The notes under the pieces: model-generated
What the model saw: the letters and a program-made list of their open reading frames with translations, nothing else
Database searches by the model: none
What the model was told of the DNA's origin: nothing
NCBI GenBank assembly: GCA_947378425.1
Contig: CANCJV010000022.1
Span: forward strand, 1 to 61,976
DNA length: 61,976 nucleotides
Direction of reading: 5' to 3'
Source: Synechococcaceae cyanobacterium
GTDB lineage: Bacteria > Cyanobacteriota > Cyanobacteriia > PCC-6307 > Cyanobiaceae
In this document: piece after piece, positions 1 through 6,794 of the stretch
How the letters are laid out: the number at the start of each line of letters is the position of its first letter
Numbering within the stretch: position 1 is the stretch's first letter
Made by a program: the position numbers and the translations under genes

Positions 1-46
1 GGGTCTGTTCCGGGTTCCAGGGACGGAAGGTCTTGGACTTGCTCAT
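1..46 (-). CDS. IS1182-like transposase, N-terminal fragment (runs off window)
   Basis: Only the first 15 codons are inside the window. They start at an ATG on the minus strand and read MSKSKTFRPWNPEQT. This resembles the N-terminus of IS1182-family transposases, where a K-T-F-R-P-W-N/D-P-x-Q stretch is followed by a Leu/Pro-rich segment. The rest lies beyond the left edge, so completeness and the insertion sequence ends cannot be judged. It would place a mobile element next to the siroheme/nitrate genes. The call rests on recall of the motif from a very short sequence. Confidence 0.5.
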   Translation of the reverse strand, partial: MSKSKTFRPWNPEQT

Positions 47-60
47 GGCCCATTTTCTCA

Positions 61-91
61 CCCAGATCCACTGCAGCAACTGGGATCTGGG
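61..91. repeat. Perfect 9-bp inverted repeat upstream of the transposase start
   Basis: CCCAGATCC (61-69) and GGATCTGGG (83-91) are perfect inverted repeats around a 13-nt loop. They lie just upstream of the transposase start. It may be part of the element's terminal region, or a hairpin between the element and cobA. No T-run follows on either strand, so it is not an obvious terminator. Confidence 0.4.
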
Positions 92-145
92 CAGATCTAA
101 GGGCGTCTGTGGAGAAGTGGGGGCTGGTCTATGTGCGACAGGCTC

Positions 146-1021
146 CTAGAAGGGAATCGGCATCGTCACATCGGCGGGCTCGGGTGCGCAGGCCGGCACC
201 CGCTGATTCACCACCTCGCCGATCACCACGATCGAGGGGGAGGCGAAGCCCTCGGCTTCCACCCGCGCGGCCAGCTCGGCCAGGGTGGCCACCAGGGCCC
301 GCTGGCCCCGCACCGTGCCCTGCTGGATCACCGCCGCTGGCGTGGCCTCCGACAGGCCTCCGGCGATCAGCTCCGCCACGATGCGAGCCAGGTTGTGAAG
401 CCCCATGTAGATCACCAGGCCATCGCTGCTGCGGGCCAGGCCGCGCCAGTCGACACCGGCACGCCCCTTGTCGATCTCCTCATGGCCGGTGACGAAGGTG
501 ACGCTGGAGCCGGCCTTGCGATGGGTGACGGGGATGCCGGCGTAGGCCGGGGCGGCGATGCCGGCGGTGACTCCCGGCACCACCTGCACCGGAATGCCCC
601 GCGCCGCCAGATGGGCCGCCTCCTCGCCGCCGCGGCCGAACAGGAACGGATCACCGCCCTTGAGCCGCACGATCGTGCTGTGACGGCTGGCCAGCTCCAC
701 CAGCACGGCGTTGGTGCTCGGCTGGGGCACCGAATGGTGGCCGCGGCGCTTGCCGACGAAATGGCGCTCGCAGCCTGGTGGCACCAGCTCCAGCACCGCC
801 TGGGGCACCAGCGAGTCGTAAACGAGGGCGTCGCAACGGCGCAGCAGCCGGTGGGCCTTGAGCGTCAGCAGTTCGGGATCGCCCGGCCCCGCACCCACCA
901 GGTAGACGGTGCCCGGGCGCTGCGGAACCGGCGGCAAGCTGCCCGCCCCGGCAGCTGCAGGGTCAGCCATGGCAGGTCCAGCACTGGCGGGGTCGGGCGT
1001 GGCGGCGGGATCGCGGCTCAT
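146..1021 (-). CDS. cobA: Uroporphyrinogen-III C-methyltransferase
   Basis: This 291-residue enzyme adds two SAM-derived methyl groups to uroporphyrinogen III, giving precorrin-2, the entry to siroheme and cobalamin. Visible motifs are the N-terminal YLVGAGPGDPELLTLKA segment, the KGGDPFLFGRGGEE loop, VVPGVTAG and the PVTHR segment; the length fits a single-domain CobA. Start: an ATG at 1021 overlaps the stop of the upstream chelatase-like gene by 4 bp (ATGA), so the two are probably translationally coupled. The first 30 or so residues (Ala/Pro/Asp-rich) precede the conserved core. Siroheme is the nitrite reductase cofactor, which fits the neighbouring nitrate-related genes. Confidence 0.95.
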   Translation of the reverse strand: MSRDPAATPDPASAGPAMADPAAAGAGSLPPVPQRPGTVYLVGAGPGDPELLTLKAHRLLRRCDALVYDSLVPQAVLELVPPGCERHFVGKRRGHHSVPQPSTNAVLVELASRHSTIVRLKGGDPFLFGRGGEEAAHLAARGIPVQVVPGVTAGIAAPAYAGIPVTHRKAGSSVTFVTGHEEIDKGRAGVDWRGLARSSDGLVIYMGLHNLARIVAELIAGGLSEATPAAVIQQGTVRGQRALVATLAELAARVEAEGFASPSIVVIGEVVNQRVPACAPEPADVTMPIPF

Positions 1022-2004
1022 GGCAGCGCGGCCAGTTGCTCGAGCAGCAGCTGGCGCAGCCGTGGCCGCTCCAGCAGGGGCGCTGCCTGAAGCGAACCGA
1101 GCAGGGGCTCCAGCCGCTCGGTGAGCCGGTTGGCGGCCAGGGCCAGGGGGAGTACGGGGCCGTCGATGGCCAGGGCGAGCTCCTCGGAAACCTGCGAACT
1201 GTATGGAGCCGCCAGGCAGCGGCAGCCGAGGCGCCGCTGCAAATGGGCCAGGTAGCGAAGGGCGAGCCCCCCCTCGAGCGGGTGATGCAGCAGCAGCGGT
1301 GGCGCTTTGACCCGCCCGGCGCTGGCGGCGGCATCCGCGAGAGCGGCCAGCTCGGCAGCCAGGGCGCTCTGCCAGGCCGGCCAGGCCCCCAGGAACGGCA
1401 GGCGCCGCACGCCAGGAGCTGGAGCCGGAACGGCTTCCAAACCAACACCATGGTTTCGGCATGCAGCGGCGACAGCCTCGGCCCCCCTGGCGCCGGAGCC
1501 ATGGTGACAACCGACGCCTAGGGCCGCAGATCCAGCCACAACAGCCGACCCCGCTGGGTTGACACTGAAGCCAAGCCCGGAACCAGGACGAAGGGCAGCG
1601 CCAGGCTCCCCAACGACGCCGGGGGCATCATGTCCAGCCATGGCGGCCGAGGCCGGGCTGGCGCCAGCACCAAGGCCACCGCCAGCTCCTTGCTCCGCGC
1701 CGGCAACCGCGGGGGCAAGCCCCTCGCCTGCGGCCAGGAGGTCAGCGCCGGCCGTTGCGCGCAACAGCTGAGCCAGGGCCGGCACATCGACGCGGGCGTG
1801 GTTGCCCGGCAGCAGCAACAGGGGCACCAGGGTCAGCCCAGGCCCCCCCATGGCGGGTTCATCACCCGGCTCCGGCGCCGTCAAGGCCCGAAGGCCCACC
1901 GGCGCCTGACGGCGCTGCTCCAGCTCCCGGGCCAGCTGCCGATACACCTCGGGAATCACGCCGCCGGTGCGCCCATGCACCACCAGCAGCAGGGGAGTTG
2001 CCAT
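1018..2004 (-). CDS. CbiX/SirB-like sirohydrochlorin chelatase family protein
   Basis: This 328-residue protein begins MATPLLLVVHGRTGG, the usual start of the CbiX/SirB N-terminal chelatase domain, where the early His-Gly belongs to the metal site. A second half (from about residue 170) contains RRLPFLGAWPAWQ and LLLHHPLEGG, fitting a two-lobe chelatase of about 300 residues. The likely role is metal (Fe or Co) insertion into sirohydrochlorin, directly downstream of CobA in the pathway. It overlaps cobA by 4 bp. Only 42 bp separate its start from the divergent narM-fusion gene. The middle section is Gly/Ala-rich and poorly conserved. The family call is fairly sure; the metal is not determined. 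Confidence 0.75.
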   Translation of the reverse strand: MATPLLLVVHGRTGGVIPEVYRQLARELEQRRQAPVGLRALTAPEPGDEPAMGGPGLTLVPLLLLPGNHARVDVPALAQLLRATAGADLLAAGEGLAPAVAGAEQGAGGGLGAGASPASAAMAGHDAPGVVGEPGAALRPGSGLGFSVNPAGSAVVAGSAALGVGCHHGSGARGAEAVAAACRNHGVGLEAVPAPAPGVRRLPFLGAWPAWQSALAAELAALADAAASAGRVKAPPLLLHHPLEGGLALRYLAHLQRRLGCRCLAAPYSSQVSEELALAIDGPVLPLALAANRLTERLEPLLGSLQAAPLLERPRLRQLLLEQLAALP

Positions 2005-2046
2005 GATCCGCTGCTCCACCTGCGCCGGGCTCCGGACCGAACCCCC

Positions 2047-3615
2047 ATGCTGCCTCCCGAGCCGGGCGATGGGCTGATCAGCGAGCGGCGCGGCCGCCAC
2101 AGCGCCGAGCTGGGCGCGGACACGCTGCGCTTCCGGGAGCTGATCGGCAAGCTCGGCAGCGGCGAGCGCACCAGCACCGGCCTCAGCCGCGAGGAGGCCG
2201 CCGAAGCCCTCGATCGCTTGCTGCAGGGGCGGGTGAGCGACGCCCAGGCCGCGGCCTTCCTGATCGCCCATCGGCTGCGGCGCCCCGAACCGCAGGAGCT
2301 GGCGGGCCTGATCGACAGCTACCGGCGCCAGGGGCCGACCCTGCTGCCGGCGGGGCGACGGGTGGTGAGTTTCGGCGTGCCGTTTGATGGCCGCTGCCGC
2401 ACGGCGCCGGTGCTGCCGCTGACAGCCCTGCTGCTGGCGAGCGCCGGGCTGGGAGTGGTGCTGCATGGCGGCGATCCGATGCCGGTGAAGTACGGGCTCA
2501 GCAATGCCGAGGCCCTGGCTGCCCTCGGCCTCGAGTTGCGCCAGCTGGACTGGCCGGCGGTGCAGGCCGGGTTCTCTGCCTGCGGCCTGGCCCTGCTGCA
2601 CCAGCCGCGCCACTTCGCCGCGGCCGAACGGCTGATTCCGATCCGCCGCCAGATCGGCAAGCGCCCGCCGCTCGCCACCCTGGAGCTGCTCTGGAGCTGC
2701 TGCCCCCAGGCCGATCTGCAGGTGAGCGGCTTCGTGCACGCCCCCACCGAGGCGTTGGCCTGGGAAGCGCTGGCGCAGGTGGGACAGGCAGAGGTGCTGC
2801 TGATCAAGGGGCTGGAGGGAGGCGTGGATCTGCCCACGAGCCGGGTGGCGATCGCCGCCCATCGCCGCGCCGGCCAGGCGCTGCCGGAGCGGCTGCTCCT
2901 GCAGGCGCGGGATCACGGCCTGCGGGGGCCGGAACCGGAGCTCACCAGCCTGGAAGCCTGGCGGGACGACGCCCTGGCGGCCCTGGTGGGCGAGGGACCG
3001 CTGCGGGACAGCCTGCTCTGGAACGGCGGCTTCCAGCTCTGGCGGGCGGGGCTGGCCACCACGCTGGCGGAGGGCCTGGAGCGGGCCGAGGCGCTGGTGG
3101 TTGAGGGAGCGGTGGAGCGCTGGCGCCAGACCTGCAGCGCCCGGCTGGAGCGACCGCGGCGCTGCTTTGCCTTCGAAGCCGATTTCGTCGACGATCTGCG
3201 CTGCCTGCCGATGGCGGTGCGCCGCAAACTCGATCTGGCTGGGGTGAAGCTCAAGCTCAACCACTGGCACGGGCTGGACGGCGCAGAACGCGAACAGCTG
3301 CTGGCCTGGCAGGACGATCCAGCCGCCATCACGGCGCTGGGCCAGTGGCTGCTGCAGCGCTGCGCCGCCCTGCCGCCCGCGCCACCGAGCCTGCTGGAGC
3401 CAGCCCGCGAGACCGCCTGGCAGCGGCAGGACGAGCTGCCGGCGGAGCTGCTGGCTTCCTGCGAACAACTGGGCCTGCGGTTAGCGCCAAGGCCCTGGGG
3501 CGCACTCGACGAGCTGGAGCGCTTCGCCCTGGTGAAGCTCAGCCACCCGGGCCACGAACACCACAACCTGCCCAAGGCGCTGGCGGAGTTCGGGATGCTG
3601 GCGTCAAACCCCTGA
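2047..3615 (+). CDS. TrpD2-like phosphoribosyltransferase fused to NarM domain
   Basis: This 522-residue protein has two recognisable halves in one open frame. Residues 1 to about 350 resemble the anthranilate phosphoribosyltransferase (glycosyltransferase family 3) relatives common in cyanobacteria: FRELIGKLGSGE, a helical N-domain, VVSFGVPFDGR and VVLHGGDPMPVKYG. From about residue 370, CFAFEADFVDDLRCLPMAVR, KLKLNHWHGL and a C-terminal ERFALVKLSHPGHEHHN match the nitrate-reductase-associated NarM family, needed for active NarB in cyanobacteria. No stop or frameshift lies between them. In-frame GTGs at 3097 and 3112 could start a separate 167-residue NarM, but the upstream domain would then have no stop. 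It ends directly against convergent cynS. The phosphoribosyltransferase-like half has no assigned substrate. Confidence 0.8.
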   Translation: MLPPEPGDGLISERRGRHSAELGADTLRFRELIGKLGSGERTSTGLSREEAAEALDRLLQGRVSDAQAAAFLIAHRLRRPEPQELAGLIDSYRRQGPTLLPAGRRVVSFGVPFDGRCRTAPVLPLTALLLASAGLGVVLHGGDPMPVKYGLSNAEALAALGLELRQLDWPAVQAGFSACGLALLHQPRHFAAAERLIPIRRQIGKRPPLATLELLWSCCPQADLQVSGFVHAPTEALAWEALAQVGQAEVLLIKGLEGGVDLPTSRVAIAAHRRAGQALPERLLLQARDHGLRGPEPELTSLEAWRDDALAALVGEGPLRDSLLWNGGFQLWRAGLATTLAEGLERAEALVVEGAVERWRQTCSARLERPRRCFAFEADFVDDLRCLPMAVRRKLDLAGVKLKLNHWHGLDGAEREQLLAWQDDPAAITALGQWLLQRCAALPPAPPSLLEPARETAWQRQDELPAELLASCEQLGLRLAPRPWGALDELERFALVKLSHPGHEHHNLPKALAEFGMLASNP

Positions 3616-4071
3616 TCACCACTTGCGATAGGGCAAAAACTTGCCGTTCATCGTCACCACCACCCGCTCGCCCCTGGGATCGTCCTGTTTGTCCACGGTG
3701 AGGGTGAAGTCGATCGCCGACATGATGCCGTCGCCGAACTTCTCCTGGATCACATCCTTCAGCGGCAGGCCGTAGACCTGCAGGATCTCGTGGAAGCGAT
3801 ACAGCAACGGATCGGTGGGGATCACCGGATCGAGCGCTCCCTTGACGGGATAGGTGCTGAGCGCCGCGACCAGGGCCGGCCGCTCAGCCTCCGGCAGCTG
3901 CAGGGCGTCGAGCAGCAGCTGCCCCTGCGCTGCTGTTGCGGTGGCCTGGCCGTACAGGAGGCTGGCCACCCACACCTCGTCCTGACCCAGGTGTGCACCC
4001 AGCTCAGCGAAGCTGAGGCCGCTGCGGCGCTTGGCCTCCAGCAGGGCCGCCGTGTGGGGTGAAAGCGCCAT
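3616..4071 (-). CDS. cynS: Cyanate hydratase (cyanase)
   Basis: This 151-residue enzyme converts cyanate plus bicarbonate to ammonia and CO2, supplying nitrogen. The N-terminal DNA-binding-like fold ([20 protein letters not shown]) and the catalytic C-terminal core are clear: [15 protein letters not shown], the [18 protein letters not shown] segment with the active-site region, and the terminal [10 protein letters not shown]. Length matches the family (about 147). The ATG at 4071 shares a CATG tetranucleotide with the divergent mobA start, so the two coding regions overlap by 2 bp at their starts. The stop abuts the stop of the convergent TrpD2/NarM gene with no spacer. No cyanate transporter gene lies beside it. 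Confidence 0.95.
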   Translation of the reverse strand: MALSPHTAALLEAKRRSGLSFAELGAHLGQDEVWVASLLYGQATATAAQGQLLLDALQLPEAERPALVAALSTYPVKGALDPVIPTDPLLYRFHEILQVYGLPLKDVIQEKFGDGIMSAIDFTLTVDKQDDPRGERVVVTMNGKFLPYRKW

Positions 4072-4804
4072 GGAACCAACCCGAGACTCCCAGGACCCTA
4101 CGAATGGGCGACGGCGAGCCAGGCCGCTGCCGCCCCAGCAGACCAGCGACGGTCCACCCCTGCGCTGCTGCCTGCTCAGCGGTGGCGCCAGCCGGCGCAT
4201 GGGCCGCGACAAGGCCCTGCTGCCCCACCCCGAAGGCGGCACCTGGCTGGAGCGCAGCCTGACGCTGCTGGCCCAGCTGGAGCGGCCGATCACCCTGCTG
4301 AGCCGCCATCCCGCCCACCTGGCGCTGGCCGCCGCCCTGCCCCAGGTGACCCCGATCGCCGAGCCCGCCCCCTGGGAGGGGCCGCTGCTGGCCCTGCACC
4401 GCTTGATGCAGCGCCACCCGGATCAGCGCCTGCTTCTCTGTCCGGTGGACATGCCGGAACTCAGCATGCCGGTGCTGCGGCAGCTGCTGGCGGCGGCGGC
4501 CCAGGAGCCCCAGGGGCTTCACCTGGCCCACGACGGCCGGCGCCTGCAGCCGTTGCTGGGGGTCTATCCCAGCGCGATCGCGCTGCGCCAGCACCTGGCC
4601 GCCAGCATCGACTCCGGCGAGCGGCGCCTGCAGAGCTGGCTGATGGCCCACCCTTTTGAGGCGGTTGCGCTGGATCCCCGGGCGCTGCGCAACGTCAACT
4701 GGCCCGACGGCGGCCGGACGGACTTCAACGGCCCGGAGTTCAACCGGCCGGACGTCAACCCGCCGAACCTCAGCCGGCCGCAGCGTGATCAGCCGAGTGC
4801 CTGA
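4070..4804 (+). CDS. mobA: Molybdenum cofactor guanylyltransferase
   Basis: MobA transfers GMP to Mo-molybdopterin to form the bis-MGD cofactor used by nitrate reductase and the YdeP-like enzyme nearby. Motifs: [19 protein letters not shown] (nucleotide-binding loop), PWEGPLLAL and CPVDMPELS (metal-binding region), and the family-typical closing RNVNWPD. The predicted 244 residues exceed the usual roughly 200: a 30-residue leader precedes the GG loop and a repeat tail of about 27 residues follows the normal C-terminus. The ATG at 4070 shares bases with the cynS start; a start further in is possible but no ATG precedes the motif. It overlaps the convergent HEPN gene by 16 bp. Confidence 0.88.
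   Translation: MEPTRDSQDPTNGRRRARPLPPQQTSDGPPLRCCLLSGGASRRMGRDKALLPHPEGGTWLERSLTLLAQLERPITLLSRHPAHLALAAALPQVTPIAEPAPWEGPLLALHRLMQRHPDQRLLLCPVDMPELSMPVLRQLLAAAAQEPQGLHLAHDGRRLQPLLGVYPSAIALRQHLAASIDSGERRLQSWLMAHPFEAVALDPRALRNVNWPDGGRTDFNGPEFNRPDVNPPNLSRPQRDQPSA
4724..4783 (+). repeat. 15-bp tandem repeat, four units, in the 3' end of mobA
   Basis: Four consecutive 15-nt units encode [15 protein letters not shown] and LSRPQ; an earlier VNWPD just upstream may be a fifth diverged unit and is the natural end of MobA. The tract appends a pentapeptide-repeat tail and brings the mobA stop into the 3' end of the convergent HEPN gene. It looks like replication-slippage growth of the last conserved codons. 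Confidence 0.75.
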
Positions 4805-5160
4805 ACCGCGGCGTCACAGCGCTGCAGCATCGCCTCGAGTTCCGCCAGCAGCAGCCCCCGCTCCCCGGGCAACGGGAACGGACCCTCCTCATAGCGGGCT
4901 TCCACCGCAAAAACCTGCAGAGCCAGCAGTTGCGGAGCCACGCGCTGGCCAGCCAGATCGGCCAGTTCGGCGAGATCATGCACCCGCGGCGGCTGACGGT
5001 CCGCCAGCACGATCCAGGCCTTGAGCAGCTTCTCCAGCGTCTGCTGGGCTGTGCATCCCCAGTCCTCCTGCGGACAGGCCGGATCCAGGCCGATCCGCAG
5101 ACTGCACAGATGGCGACGCACAATCGCCAGCAGCAACCTGGCGTCCTCAGCCGGCGACAT
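4789..5160 (-). CDS. HEPN domain protein (putative toxin of HEPN/MNT pair)
   Basis: This 123-residue, largely helical protein has the HEPN layout: an N-terminal helix (AEDARLLLAIVRRHL), the central AQQTLEKLLKAWIVL helix, R55-x5-H61 followed by DL (the RX4-6H RNase-type motif), and an ARYEEGPFP segment near residue 100 typical of HEPN proteins paired with MNT nucleotidyltransferases. It starts at an ATG 14 nt inside the end of the upstream MNT gene, so the two form one transcription unit with the MNT first. Its 3' end overlaps mobA. In known pairs the HEPN protein is an RNase-like toxin neutralised by MNT-mediated AMPylation; activity here is inferred. Confidence 0.8.
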   Translation of the reverse strand: MSPAEDARLLLAIVRRHLCSLRIGLDPACPQEDWGCTAQQTLEKLLKAWIVLADRQPPRVHDLAELADLAGQRVAPQLLALQVFAVEARYEEGPFPLPGERGLLLAELEAMLQRCDAAVQALG

Positions 5161-5566
5161 ACAGCACCCGCCCCTGCCGGGCCACATCGCCGAACACATG
5201 CCAGCGCGACTGGCTCAGCCGCTCAGCAGCGGCCGCACCGGCCACCACGAGGTCGACTCCGACCCCCGAGGGGCCGATCAGCTGGCGGAAACGGCGCCAG
5301 CAGGAGGCCTTCTGCGCTGGTGTGAGCTCGGGCTGGGCCACGATCACGGCCAGATCCAGATCGGAATCAGCCCGGGCGTCACCCCGCCCCCGCGATCCGA
5401 ACACCAGCACGGCCCGCACGTCCGGCTGGCCGCAGAGACGGCCCAGCGCTGCGCCACACACCTCCTCCTCCAGCCCCGGCCCCAGATCCAGCACCCCTGG
5501 CAGCTCCTGCGCCTGGAGCCAGGGAATGGCCGGCGGGCGGAAAAGCTGGGTGGAGGGTGCAACCAT
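5147..5566 (-). CDS. MNT-type minimal nucleotidyltransferase (putative antitoxin)
   Basis: This 139-residue protein has the polymerase-beta-like signature: G57-S58-R-G-R-G-D-A-R-A-D-S68-D69-L-D71, with the Ser and two Asp of the metal site intact, and a further VGVDLVV strand carrying the third acidic residue. It lies directly upstream of, and overlaps by 14 nt, a HEPN gene, the standard gene order of HEPN/MNT (type VII) toxin-antitoxin modules. The first 35 residues before the fold are Pro/Leu-rich. A divergent moaA starts 50 bp away. The likely role is AMPylation of the HEPN partner. Confidence 0.85.
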   Translation of the reverse strand: MVAPSTQLFRPPAIPWLQAQELPGVLDLGPGLEEEVCGAALGRLCGQPDVRAVLVFGSRGRGDARADSDLDLAVIVAQPELTPAQKASCWRRFRQLIGPSGVGVDLVVAGAAAAERLSQSRWHVFGDVARQGRVLYVAG

Positions 5567-5615
5567 CCCCAGACGCTACCCCCGGCAACTGGGCCCCAGC
5601 CATAGCGTGAGCCCC

Positions 5616-6794
5616 ATGGCCAGCCCTGCCCCCCTCGACCGCCACCACCGGCCCCTGGGGGTGCTGCGGCTGTCGCTGACGGCCCGCTGCAACCTGGCCT
5701 GCCCCTACTGCCTGCCGGATGGCCAGGAGCCGCCGGGGCTGCTGAGCCTGGAGGAGCGCCTTTGGCTGGTGGAGGCAGCGGTGCAGCTCGGCGTCCACAC
5801 CGTGCGGCTCACCGGCGGCGAACCGCTGCTGCACCCCGATCTGGAAGAGCTGATCCGCGCCCTGGCACCGCTGCGCCAGCGCCCGCAAGGCGATCGCTTC
5901 GGCCAGCTGCGCCAGATCGCCCTGACCAGCAACGGCACCCTGCTGAGCGCCGAGCGGGCCGTGGCCCTGCGCCAGGCGGGACTGGAGCGGATCACCCTCA
6001 GCCTCGACGGCGCTGATGGCGCCAGCGTCGCCCGCATGGCGGGGCTGGCCTCAACGGCTGGGCAGCCGGCCACGGAGGACGCCACGCACAGCGCCCGTGG
6101 CGAGGCCCTGCTGGCCAGGGTGCTGGCAGCCATCGACCATGCCCGGGCGGCGGGCTTCGATCCGGCCGCCGGGGAGCTGAAGCTCAACGCCGTGATCACC
6201 CGCCACGGCAACGCCGACCAGCTGCTGCCCCTGGCGGCCCTGGCCCGGGAGCGGGGGCTGGAGCTGCGGCTGATCGAATACATGGATGTGGGCAACCGCA
6301 ACGGCTGGGATCCCACCCAGGTGATCGCCGCCGCCGAGATGGTGGGCCGCATCGACGCCCGCTGGCCCCTGGAGCCCCTGGGCCGCGACTGCCACGGCAC
6401 CGCCAGCCGCTGGCGCTACCGCGATGGCGGCGGTCTGCTGGCGGCCGTGGCCTCGATCAGCGCGCCGTTCTGCGGCGATTGCAACCGGCTGCGCATCACC
6501 GCCGAAGGCGTCGCCTACACCTGCCTGTTCGCCGCCGAGGGCCACGATCTGCGGCCCTGGTTGCGGCCCCACCTCGATCGGGACGGGCTGCGGGAAGCAC
6601 TCAGGTCGCTGTGGCAACAGCGCGGCGATCGCTACAGCGAGGAGCGCAGCCTGAGCGCCATGGCGACCTCCAGCAGCACCATGGCAACCCCCGGCTCGAT
6701 CGCGAACCCCGACTCCACGACGAAGCCCGACGCGATTCAGGCCCCACAGGCCAGGCCGCCAGCCCATGCCGAGATGGCCTACCTGGGGGGCTGA
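5616..6794 (+). CDS. moaA: GTP 3',8-cyclase (molybdenum cofactor biosynthesis protein A)
   Basis: MoaA is the radical SAM enzyme that with MoaC turns GTP into cyclic pyranopterin monophosphate. In 392 residues it has the N-terminal cluster C25-x3-C29-x2-C32, RLTGGEPLL, and the C-terminal second cluster C-x2-C-x13-C in APFCGDCNRLRITAEG. The essential C-terminal Gly-Gly is present (MAYLGG). A Ser/Thr/Pro/Ala-rich insert of about 40 residues lies between the last domain and the Gly-Gly tail, longer than usual. Start: ATG at 5616, just before the conserved GVLRLSLTARCN. Its last 16 bp overlap the end of the convergent oxidoreductase gene. Confidence 0.95.
   Translation: MASPAPLDRHHRPLGVLRLSLTARCNLACPYCLPDGQEPPGLLSLEERLWLVEAAVQLGVHTVRLTGGEPLLHPDLEELIRALAPLRQRPQGDRFGQLRQIALTSNGTLLSAERAVALRQAGLERITLSLDGADGASVARMAGLASTAGQPATEDATHSARGEALLARVLAAIDHARAAGFDPAAGELKLNAVITRHGNADQLLPLAALARERGLELRLIEYMDVGNRNGWDPTQVIAAAEMVGRIDARWPLEPLGRDCHGTASRWRYRDGGGLLAAVASISAPFCGDCNRLRITAEGVAYTCLFAAEGHDLRPWLRPHLDRDGLREALRSLWQQRGDRYSEERSLSAMATSSSTMATPGSIANPDSTTKPDAIQAPQARPPAHAEMAYLGG

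Noticed and set aside
1018-3468. Long minus-strand frame of 816 codons continuous with the SirB-like gene
   Set aside because: Only the part from the ATG at 2004 has family motifs; the upstream part lies antisense to the TrpD2/NarM gene and is a GC-rich shadow.
3097-3615. NarM as a separate gene starting at GTG 3097 or 3112
   Set aside because: The upstream domain would have no stop codon of its own; a fusion is the direct reading, though internal initiation remains possible.
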